Below are positions 51,924 to 59,293 of a DNA stretch of 64,000 bases, in pieces. The translations under genes were made by a program, and so were the position numbers. Each line of letters begins with the position of its first letter. Within the stretch, counting starts at the first letter, position 1. This stretch comes from Ignavibacteria bacterium (GTDB taxonomy: Bacteria > Bacteroidota > Ignavibacteria > Tepidaquicellales > OLB5), in contig JADZAP010000032.1 in assembly GCA_020852705.1 (NCBI GenBank), positions 19,514 through 83,513 on the forward strand, read 5' to 3'. Under the pieces are notes generated by a model, which did not search any database, was not told where the DNA came from, and saw only the letters and a list, made by a program, of their open reading frames with translations.

Positions 51924-53825
51924 ATGATAAAGCAGGAAATAATAGAAAAGATCAGTAAGTATTTTAAACTTACCAGCTTTGAAGCTGAAAAGATATATGA
52001 TGATATCTTTTCAGGCATTATAAAAGGTGTTAAGGAAGAAAACATTGCTGATGTAACAAACCTAGGTGAGTTTATCATAAAATACAACAGCGGTGATGAT
52101 AAAAATAAAAAAACAGTTGAATTTCTTCCTACGCTTTCTCTTGAAGAAGAGATAAATCAGCATGTTTTTGAAAATAACCCGCTTCCGGAACAGCAGCCTA
52201 AAGAACCTGAACCTGTGCAAAATGTTGTTCAAACTACAGTAATTCCCCCTGTTCCGCCTGTAATTCAAAAAGCACCTGAAATAATTAATGAAGAAATTTC
52301 TTCAAAGGATAATATTTCAGCTGTTAATAGTGAAACAGATAAACACATGAATGTTGAAGATGAAATCAAGCGTAAGAGGGATGAGATATTAAGTAAAATG
52401 ATAAAGCCAAAAGATGAGCTTAAGAGTACTGAAAATAACGTAACACCTGTTGTATCTCCAATTGCTGCGATGAAGGATGAAAAAATTGAAAATATAAATA
52501 AATCTTCCGCAGATTTGACTAATAATGCAGATGAGCTTAATTCTGAAGCAGAAAAATTAAGATTGCAGGCAGAAGAGCTTACAAATAAAGCAGAAGCCCT
52601 GAAGAAGAAAGCAAACGAACTTTCAAGTACTTCATTTAGTGACTATTTTACCGAAACACAAAAGACACAAAAATCTTTCAATACCACAGTAACACCCCCG
52701 CCTGTTATTGAAAGCACTGTTATACCGCCTGTTGTAACTGTAATTCCGCCTGTTGAAACGGTTATACCTCCTGGTGCAGTTGAACTTCATAATCAGATTA
52801 CGGGTGATATTAACAAAACAAATGAATCACAAAATAATGAATATCAAACAACTATTTCCCAAGGTCAAGTTCTAAATGGTAACGGAAATGGAAATGGTAA
52901 CCAATATGAACATAAATTGAATGATAATTCATATTACATTTGGTATAAAGATAGTGAACCAAATGCTTCTGATACTCAAACTATGTCTTATGAGTATGAA
53001 CTTCTTTATCAGGCTACTAAGGATGCTGAATATAAATCTAAATTAAGGATTTATGTTACAACATTTATAATTTTCTTTTCTATTGTATTAATATTGCTGA
53101 TATTTTCACCTGTAATTTATAAATACTTTTTTTCGCCTTCAGATGATACCAATACAGAGCAGGTTCAGAACGAAACAAGCAGTACAGATGACCCGCAGAG
53201 CAATGATAATAATCAAGCATCTGTAAATTCATTGGATGAGCAGAAACCTGCAAATAATAACAGCACAGCACAACAGCAAAATACCGGACAGGAAAATTCA
53301 ACGAAGCCTGTAAATTCTCCGCCAGTTACTGACGAGAATAAAAATGAACAACCTGCTGATGTGCAAGGTAACCAAAATAATAATAAAACAGACAAGTCTA
53401 ATAACGTTGAACCAAAACAGCAGGTTGAAGCAAAAAACCAGCAGCAAAGTTCCACTGATGCAAATCAGCAGAAATCTGCCGGAAGTCATAACTTAACAGG
53501 TGTCCAAAAAACTTCTATGGGCTGGGTTGATGTTCAAAATAAAGTCATTTATGTTCAGCTTGAAAGCGGTAAATTCACTATTCAGGAATCTGCCTGGGAT
53601 AGCGATGCAAAAGCAAATAAAAGAATAAACTCAGTTGGTACACTTATACCCGGTTTAAAAGGTAATGTACAGAAAGTTGATCTTGGTGGAAAAGGTACAT
53701 GGTACAGGGCTAGATTTGGTGAGTTTGCTACTCTTGATGAAGCATATAATAAAGCAGCAGAGCTTAGAAGCAGAGAAAAAAACAGACTTACAGCTTTATT
53801 GTTTTCGTTCCTTATGTATGGCTGA
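51924..53825 (+). CDS. HU-like DNA-binding/transmembrane/SPOR fusion protein
   Basis: The 633-residue protein has an N-terminal HU-like domain (about residues 1-75, MIKQEIIEKISKYF ... VTNLGEFIIKYN). A Pro-rich region follows, then a coiled coil at ~199-235 (LNSEAEKLRLQAEELTNKAE) and one membrane segment at ~375-398. An Asn/Gln/Ser-rich linker leads to a C-terminal SPOR domain (~533-622). SPOR domains bind denuded peptidoglycan at division sites. HU-like plus SPOR fusions are known in Bacteroidota. The topology implies a cytoplasmic DNA-binding end and a periplasmic wall-binding end. The 3' end overlaps the convergent lnt gene by 30 nt. Confidence 0.85.
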   Translation: MIKQEIIEKISKYFKLTSFEAEKIYDDIFSGIIKGVKEENIADVTNLGEFIIKYNSGDDKNKKTVEFLPTLSLEEEINQHVFENNPLPEQQPKEPEPVQNVVQTTVIPPVPPVIQKAPEIINEEISSKDNISAVNSETDKHMNVEDEIKRKRDEILSKMIKPKDELKSTENNVTPVVSPIAAMKDEKIENINKSSADLTNNADELNSEAEKLRLQAEELTNKAEALKKKANELSSTSFSDYFTETQKTQKSFNTTVTPPPVIESTVIPPVVTVIPPVETVIPPGAVELHNQITGDINKTNESQNNEYQTTISQGQVLNGNGNGNGNQYEHKLNDNSYYIWYKDSEPNASDTQTMSYEYELLYQATKDAEYKSKLRIYVTTFIIFFSIVLILLIFSPVIYKYFFSPSDDTNTEQVQNETSSTDDPQSNDNNQASVNSLDEQKPANNNSTAQQQNTGQENSTKPVNSPPVTDENKNEQPADVQGNQNNNKTDKSNNVEPKQQVEAKNQQQSSTDANQQKSAGSHNLTGVQKTSMGWVDVQNKVIYVQLESGKFTIQESAWDSDAKANKRINSVGTLIPGLKGNVQKVDLGGKGTWYRARFGEFATLDEAYNKAAELRSREKNRLTALLFSFLMYG

Positions 53826-55475
53826 TTTTTTGTAAAAATAAAATGTTACAGCACCTAAAAAGCTGAGTATGATTGTTATCATGCCCAGCTTTCCTGTTAG
53901 ATCACCATACTCTGTATAAATTGTTATTTCTGTATTTGCCGTAATATTTCTATCTGCAACTCCCTGCTGCCAATATTCAATCCTGTCATGTATATTACCT
54001 ATCGGATCAATAAAACAAGATACCCCCGTTTGTGCACATCGTACTATCCATTTCCGGTTTTCTATTGCTCTTAATACGGCATACTGATTGTGCTGCTCCG
54101 GACCCGAGGTATTACCCCACCAGCCGTCATTGGTAACAATAATAAAATACTCTGCTCCATTTTTTGCAAACTCAGAAACAAACTCACTGAATACCGACTC
54201 AAAACAAATTAACCCTGCAAATTTTGTATCTATACCTTTAACAGAATCTTTTAAGGTAAAAATTGTTTTATCATTTCCCATTTGCCAGCCGCTTATTCCT
54301 ACACCCCATGTAAACCATTTCTTTAAAAAAGGTACCTTTTCCTGATATGGTATTCTTTCACTAAACGGAACAAGTTTTACCTTTTTATGTATCTTAAACT
54401 CTTTATAATGTTTATGTGGTTCAATAAGTATTGCTGCGTTAAATACATCAAATTTCCGTTTTGATGGCTCGCTTGTTCTGTGGTCTGACGGAATTTTATC
54501 TGTATCATTATAGTAATACCTGTATGGGATACCCATCATTATATATTTATCTGATGAATCTGCCAAATCAAAAAATCTTTTTGATTTTAGTAAATTTACA
54601 TCATCTAAAAAGTAATAAGGGGTTGAAGTTTCATGCAGAACAAGCATATCCGGATTAAACTTTAAACCATCATGCAAGCCATCTATATACGTATCTAATA
54701 ACTTATCATGATCTCCCTTCCATTTTTTAAATGGATCAGTATTTGACTGAATTATTGCGGTGTTAACTGTTTTGCTCCGGCTGCTTACATCAAAATATTT
54801 TGTGTTATCAACTGAATTTAACCGGTAGTTGCCATAGAAATTGGGGAATAAAATTAATCCAAAAATAATTACTAATGAAATTATTGATTTTAAAGACCTG
54901 GTTTTCCAGCTTCTATGATATATGTTTGAATATGTAAAATATAAAATTGCTGTTATTACACATATCAAAAATGAAAGTCCATGCACTCCAAATAACTCAG
55001 CAGTTTGTATTCTTGTAAGATTATAAGTTTCAGTGTTGCCAAGCTCAAGCCAAGGGAATGAGAACTGCCAAACGTTATCAAAATACTCATACCCAACCCA
55101 TATAAGAGGAAAGAGTGCTATAGCTAAACTTTTTTTATATTTTGCTACACCATAGATAATTAATAGGGGAATGAGCATGAACAATGAGTGAACAAATACA
55201 GTTGCTACTCCGCCTATTTTTAAGAATGTGTCATCTGAGTGCCACCCTGAGATCCAATAAAGTGAAACTTCATTAAAAATAAACATCGTTAAATATGCTC
55301 TTCCAAATGCCTGCCTTAATCTTACAGCATTAAGTACCAAATACAATAAAAGCATTAAACCCGGATAAATAAAAAACCAGGTTTTAAACGGAGGATATGA
55401 AAACCCAAGTAATAAACCGCTAATTATACAAAATATAAGAGTATTTAATCTTTTGTATTTTGTAAAAAAATTCAA
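53796..55475 (-). CDS. lnt: Apolipoprotein N-acyltransferase
   Basis: The 559-residue enzyme adds the third acyl chain to lipoproteins. It has about six to eight N-terminal membrane segments, then a carbon-nitrogen hydrolase domain with the catalytic triad: Glu in VLHETSTPYYF, Lys in HKKVKLVPFSERIPY, and Cys in FAGLICFESVFSEFV. NDGWWGNTSGPEQHNQYAVLRAIENRKWIVR is typical of the family. The start appears to be TTG at 55475. It follows ispF by about 20 nt on the same strand and overlaps the 3' end of the HU-SPOR gene. Confidence 0.95.
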   Translation of the reverse strand: MNFFTKYKRLNTLIFCIISGLLLGFSYPPFKTWFFIYPGLMLLLYLVLNAVRLRQAFGRAYLTMFIFNEVSLYWISGWHSDDTFLKIGGVATVFVHSLFMLIPLLIIYGVAKYKKSLAIALFPLIWVGYEYFDNVWQFSFPWLELGNTETYNLTRIQTAELFGVHGLSFLICVITAILYFTYSNIYHRSWKTRSLKSIISLVIIFGLILFPNFYGNYRLNSVDNTKYFDVSSRSKTVNTAIIQSNTDPFKKWKGDHDKLLDTYIDGLHDGLKFNPDMLVLHETSTPYYFLDDVNLLKSKRFFDLADSSDKYIMMGIPYRYYYNDTDKIPSDHRTSEPSKRKFDVFNAAILIEPHKHYKEFKIHKKVKLVPFSERIPYQEKVPFLKKWFTWGVGISGWQMGNDKTIFTLKDSVKGIDTKFAGLICFESVFSEFVSEFAKNGAEYFIIVTNDGWWGNTSGPEQHNQYAVLRAIENRKWIVRCAQTGVSCFIDPIGNIHDRIEYWQQGVADRNITANTEITIYTEYGDLTGKLGMITIILSFLGAVTFYFYKKSAIHKERKQ

Positions 55476-55494
55476 AATTATAATTTAATATAGA

Positions 55495-55962
55495 TTATTT
55501 AAGAAGGCAGATACAATATGCAGAACATCCCTGCTTTTTGCCTATATAACCAAGGCCTTCAGAAGTTGTTGATTTAATTGAAATTTGTGATGTTTGTATT
55601 TTTAAAGTTTTAGCAATATTTATTTTCATATTATCAACATAAGGACTTATTTTAGGTTCTTCAAGTATTACTGTAATATCAATATTGCCAATTTTTAGTT
55701 TTTTCTTTTTAATAAGTTTATTGCATTCTGCAAGCAGAATAAGACTTGATATATTTTTCCACTTAGGGCTTTTGTTAGAGAAATAAAACCCGATATCTCT
55801 TAAACCCGCTGCACCTAAAATAGAGTCACACAATGCGTGTAAAAGCACATCAGCATCAGAATGACCAAGCAGTCCTTTATTGTGAGGTATAGTAACCCCG
55901 CCAAGAATTAATTTTCTGCCTTTTACTAATTTATGTATATCGTACCCTAAACCTATTCTCAT
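55495..55962 (-). CDS. ispF: 2-C-methyl-D-erythritol 2,4-cyclodiphosphate synthase
   Basis: The 155-residue enzyme of the MEP isoprenoid pathway begins MRIGLGYDIHKL, carrying the metal ligands Asp and His. Other signatures are LGHSDADVLLHALCDSILGAAGLRDIG and the C-terminal SIKSTTSEGLGYIGKKQG. The length is normal. The -7 element on this strand stands 6 nt before the ATG, so the mRNA may be leaderless. It leads an ispF-lnt pair. Confidence 0.97.
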   Translation of the reverse strand: MRIGLGYDIHKLVKGRKLILGGVTIPHNKGLLGHSDADVLLHALCDSILGAAGLRDIGFYFSNKSPKWKNISSLILLAECNKLIKKKKLKIGNIDITVILEEPKISPYVDNMKINIAKTLKIQTSQISIKSTTSEGLGYIGKKQGCSAYCICLLK

Positions 55963-55968
55963 TTACAG

Positions 55969-55976
55969 CAAATATA
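55969..55976 (-). promoter_or_regulatory. -7 promoter element TATATTTG of ispF
   Basis: This is an exact TAnnTTTG match on the minus strand that ends 6 nt before the ispF ATG at 55962. Confidence 0.45.
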
Positions 55977-56069
55977 TTATATAATTATCTTTCATTTAAG
56001 AACAGAATTTATCCCTAAGATAAAAATTGGGATGAAATATTTAATCTATTTTCTTAAATTGTGGTTTTG

Positions 56070-56077
56070 TAAATTTG
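56070..56077 (+). promoter_or_regulatory. -7 promoter element TAAATTTG of radA
   Basis: This is a TAnnTTTG match ending 8 nt before the ATG at 56086. It supports that ATG as the start of a very short-leader mRNA. Confidence 0.4.
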
Positions 56078-56085
56078 CAGTATAG

Positions 56086-57483
56086 ATGCAAATTTGCAAA
56101 ATACAAAATAGTACTTTGGCTAAACCTGTTACAAAATATATCTGTCAAAACTGCGGCTATTCATCATTAAGATGGCTTGGCAAATGTCCTGAATGCAGTT
56201 CGTGGAATTCCTTTGCAGAAGAAATTGTATATTCTGATAAAAAAAATATTACATCTAAAACAAGAAATATTATTGAATCAAAAATCACTAATCTTTCTAA
56301 GGTTTCTGATATTGATATAAATGATGATAAACGAATAGTAAGCTCAATTGCTGAGCTTGACCGTGTTCTTGGAGGCGGAATTGTACCCGGCTCTGTTATT
56401 TTAGTTGGCGGTGACCCCGGAATTGGTAAATCAACTCTTATGATGCAGCTTTCTGATAAAATTAAAAATTATACTATTCTTTATGTAAGCGGCGAAGAAT
56501 CTCAAAAGCAAATTAAATTACGCTGCCAAAGACTTGGTTTTGCTCATGATGAATTTTACATTCTTTCTGAAACAAGCTTAGAAATTATTGCAGCTATAAT
56601 TGATAAAATTAAACCTGATGTTGTAATTATTGATTCAATTCAAACTATCTACAGAAGTGAACTTGAGTCCAGCCCGGGGAGTATTTCACAGCTTAGAGAG
56701 TCAACAGCTGCTATTATACAGATTGCTAAAGCTAAAAATATTTCATTTTTCCTTATTGGGCATATCACAAAAGAAGGAATAATTGCAGGTCCCAAAGTAC
56801 TTGAGCACATGGTTGATACAGTTGTGCAGTTTGAAGGTGAGCGGACTCACTCATACCGGGTATTAAGAGCAATTAAAAACAGATTTGGCTCTTCTAATGA
56901 AATTGGAATATTTGAAATGACCGGCACAGGATTAAAAGAAGTCCTGAACCCAAGTGAAGTATTTCTTTCGCAACGTTCAAAAGGAATTTCAGGAAGTACA
57001 GTTTCAGCAAGCATGGAAGGAACCCGTCCGATTTTGATAGAAGTTCAGGCGCTAGTTTCGTCATCCGGCTATTCAGTACCTCAGCGTACTGCTACAGGTT
57101 TTGACTATAAACGGCTTGCCATATTAATTGCTGTGCTTGAAAAAAAGATTGGCATACATCTTTCAAAGTTTGATGTTTTTTTAAATATTGCCGGCGGTAT
57201 CAAAATTGATGAGCCCTCAATTGATCTTGCTGCCGCTATAAGTATCTGCTCAAGCTTTAAAGATACTTTTGTTGATGCTGATATGCTTATACTGGGCGAA
57301 TTAGGTTTGAGCGGTGAAATCCGGGGTATCAGCTTTGCTGAACGCAGAATTCAGGAAGCTGTTAAACTTGGTTTTAAAAAAATTGTTATACCTTCCGGAA
57401 ATTTGAAAAATGTGAAGAAATCTAAAGACTTTGAGTTAATTCCTGTTGAAAATATTCAGGATGCAATTCGGTTAATACTTTGA
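56086..57483 (+). CDS. radA: DNA repair protein RadA
   Basis: The 465-residue protein helps process recombination intermediates. It has an N-terminal zinc finger (CQNCGYSSLRWLGKCPEC), a RecA-type P-loop (GGDPGIGKSTLMMQLS), the RadA-specific motif KNRFGSSNEIGIFEM and a C-terminal Lon-protease-like domain (DVFLNIAGGIKIDEPSIDLAAA). It starts at ATG 56086 or possibly at TTG 56116, which would give the more typical start MAKPVTKYICQNCG. A -7 element just upstream favours 56086. Confidence 0.96.
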   Translation: MQICKIQNSTLAKPVTKYICQNCGYSSLRWLGKCPECSSWNSFAEEIVYSDKKNITSKTRNIIESKITNLSKVSDIDINDDKRIVSSIAELDRVLGGGIVPGSVILVGGDPGIGKSTLMMQLSDKIKNYTILYVSGEESQKQIKLRCQRLGFAHDEFYILSETSLEIIAAIIDKIKPDVVIIDSIQTIYRSELESSPGSISQLRESTAAIIQIAKAKNISFFLIGHITKEGIIAGPKVLEHMVDTVVQFEGERTHSYRVLRAIKNRFGSSNEIGIFEMTGTGLKEVLNPSEVFLSQRSKGISGSTVSASMEGTRPILIEVQALVSSSGYSVPQRTATGFDYKRLAILIAVLEKKIGIHLSKFDVFLNIAGGIKIDEPSIDLAAAISICSSFKDTFVDADMLILGELGLSGEIRGISFAERRIQEAVKLGFKKIVIPSGNLKNVKKSKDFELIPVENIQDAIRLIL

Positions 57484-57549
57484 TTTAATGATGAAAAATA
57501 ATTTAAAAAAATTTAGCTGTCATTCATTTAATTTAGCTATATTATTTGT

Positions 57550-57557
57550 TAAATTTG
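57550..57557 (+). promoter_or_regulatory. -7 promoter element TAAATTTG of fbp
   Basis: This TAnnTTTG match ends 19 nt before the fbp ATG. Confidence 0.4.
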
Positions 57558-57576
57558 TTAAAATTTAATCACCACA

Positions 57577-58584
57577 ATGCTAAAAAAGTTTACTACATTA
57601 TACAGATACATAATAGATGAAGAACGAAAATCTCCGGATGCCACAGGAGAGCTAAGCGATTTGCTTGCTGATATTGCACTTGCCTGCAAAGTCATTTCTC
57701 TGGAGGTGAATCGTGCAGGTTTGATTGACCTTATGGGTATAACAGGTAATGAAAATGTTCATGGTGAACAGGTTAAAAAACTTGATGAATATGCCCATGA
57801 TACTCTGGTTAGAGCTATGGAGCTTAGCGGATATTTGTGCGCTATTGCATCAGAAGAAAGCGAAGATTTTATTCCTGTCAAAGAAAAATTCATGGGCTTA
57901 AGACCTATGAGCAAATACATTGTACATTTCGATCCGCTTGATGGATCTAGCAATATTGATGCTAATATCAGTATTGGTACAATATTTTCAATATACAATC
58001 GTATTTCCAAAGGCGGTCCGGGAACTCTTGAAGACTGCCTGCAGCAGGGGATTAAGCAAGTTGCAGCAGGTTACATTATTTACGGATCCAGTACAATTAT
58101 GGTATATACTACCGGCAACGGTGTGCATGGATTCACACTTGATCCCACTGTTGGCGAATTTCTGTTGTTTTATGAAAATATAATGATCCCCAAGCGCTCT
58201 AAAACGTACAGCATAAATGAAGGGAACTATCATAAATGGACAGGTGGTTTAAGAAAATATATTGATGAGCTGAAATCAATTGATAAAGATAAGGGCAGAC
58301 CATACGCGGCAAGATATGTGGGCTCGCTTGTAGCTGATTTTCACCGCAACCTGTTATATGGCGGATTGTTTATGTATCCGGGTGATTCTAAAAATCCAAA
58401 CGGCAAATTAAGACTGCTTTACGAAGCTAATCCGCTTGCTATGATTGTTGAACAGGCAGGAGGCAGAGCTACTAACGGCTCGCAGAGAATTCTGGAAATC
58501 ATTCCATTAGACCTGCACCAGAAAACACCGTTGTTTATTGGCAGTGAGGAAGACGTTCTGGATGCTGAAAAATATTTAAAATGA
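57577..58584 (+). CDS. fbp: Fructose-1,6-bisphosphatase class I
   Basis: The 335-residue enzyme hydrolyses fructose-1,6-bisphosphate in gluconeogenesis. The metal-binding core is clear: ASEESEDFI, then VHFDPLDGSSNIDANISIGTIFSIY. The substrate region has YAARYVGSLVADFHRNLLYGGLFMYP and the C-terminal GKLRLLYEANPLAMIVEQAGG. It starts at ATG 57577 (MLKKFTTLYRYI). It is followed by a DUF971 gene. Confidence 0.97.
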   Translation: MLKKFTTLYRYIIDEERKSPDATGELSDLLADIALACKVISLEVNRAGLIDLMGITGNENVHGEQVKKLDEYAHDTLVRAMELSGYLCAIASEESEDFIPVKEKFMGLRPMSKYIVHFDPLDGSSNIDANISIGTIFSIYNRISKGGPGTLEDCLQQGIKQVAAGYIIYGSSTIMVYTTGNGVHGFTLDPTVGEFLLFYENIMIPKRSKTYSINEGNYHKWTGGLRKYIDELKSIDKDKGRPYAARYVGSLVADFHRNLLYGGLFMYPGDSKNPNGKLRLLYEANPLAMIVEQAGGRATNGSQRILEIIPLDLHQKTPLFIGSEEDVLDAEKYLK

Positions 58585-58602
58585 TTTAATTGAAGGTGCA
58601 TT

Positions 58603-58893
58603 ATTTTACCTGTTAAAATTACAATTAAAGATTCCCGTTACCTTAATATTCAGTGGGATGATAACAGCGAAAGTATGCTTTTGCTGGCTAAACTTCGTAA
58701 AAACTGCCCCTGTGCTGTTTGTCTGAATGAAAGAAAAAATAAACCCGAAACTTATATTCCGTTAATTTCTGCAGCACAGCAAACAATAAGAAAAATTGAG
58801 GTGGTTGGCAGCTACGCCATTAAAATTTTTTGGGGAGATGGACATGGTTCCGGTATTTATACTTTTGAAAAACTTAAAGAAGGAAAATATTAA
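58603..58893 (+). CDS. DUF971/GBBH-like N-domain protein with apparent ATT start
   Basis: The DUF971 domain reads VKITIKDSRYLNIQWDDN, LLAKLRKNCPCAVCLNER and the C-terminal IKIFWGDGHGSGIYTFEKL, matching the GBBH-like N-terminal family, which binds zinc or Fe-S in some members. The conserved strands before LLAKLRKNC are encoded, yet between the in-frame stop (58591-58593) and the ATG at 58675 there is no ATG, GTG or TTG. GAAGG at 58592-58596 suits ATT at 58603 (96 aa). Starting at the internal ATG would remove the first two strands of the domain. Confidence 0.7.
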   Translation: MLPVKITIKDSRYLNIQWDDNSESMLLLAKLRKNCPCAVCLNERKNKPETYIPLISAAQQTIRKIEVVGSYAIKIFWGDGHGSGIYTFEKLKEGKY

Positions 58894-58905
58894 TATTTTA
58901 AATTT

Positions 58906-59265
58906 ATGAAAACTAAATTAATTATCATTGTTTTTGCAGTATGTTCATTTGTGTTATCTGTAAATGCACAGGATACAGTTTCATCAAAGGTAGCCAAGGA
59001 TTTTATTGGGCAGGTTAAGATTGTAAAGGGAATAGTTGCTTCGGTATTTGTTTCTAACAAAAATACAGTGCTTATTAATTTTGATGAAGTACATCCAAAT
59101 GCAACTTTTGTTGCTGTTGTAAAACCCGGTACAAGTGGAATAGATTATTCTGAAATTAAAAAGGGGACTATACTTACTTTAAGTGGAATGATAGAAGAAT
59201 ATAAAGGTAAACCCGAAATAATTATTAACGAGCAATCTCAGATAATAAGTATAGAAAACCCCTGA
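58906..59265 (+). CDS. Small secreted OB-fold-like protein
   Basis: The 119-residue protein has a signal peptide (cleavage near NAQD, residue ~22) and a beta-rich mature part: GQVKIVKGIVASVF, TVLINFDEVHPNATFVAVV, LTLSGMIEEYKGKPEIIINEQSQI. This matches the short OB-fold proteins with a strand-NFD-P pattern and a closing YKGKPEI. They are often annotated as nucleic-acid-binding OB-fold, without a known function. It follows the DUF971 gene by 12 nt and is probably in the same transcript. Confidence 0.75.
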   Translation: MKTKLIIIVFAVCSFVLSVNAQDTVSSKVAKDFIGQVKIVKGIVASVFVSNKNTVLINFDEVHPNATFVAVVKPGTSGIDYSEIKKGTILTLSGMIEEYKGKPEIIINEQSQIISIENP

Positions 59266-59293
59266 AGTTTATCTATAAATTTTTTCTATAAAT

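Noticed and set aside
52878..52905. Short tandem repeat encoding Asn-Gly units in the HU-SPOR protein
   Set aside because: Only about four units in a disordered linker; no sign of a separate element or CRISPR-like spacing.
53080..53489. Overlapping minus-strand reading frames opposite the HU-SPOR gene
   Set aside because: They are Cys- and Leu-rich antisense readings of a low-complexity Asn/Gln linker, with no ribosome-binding site or family pattern.
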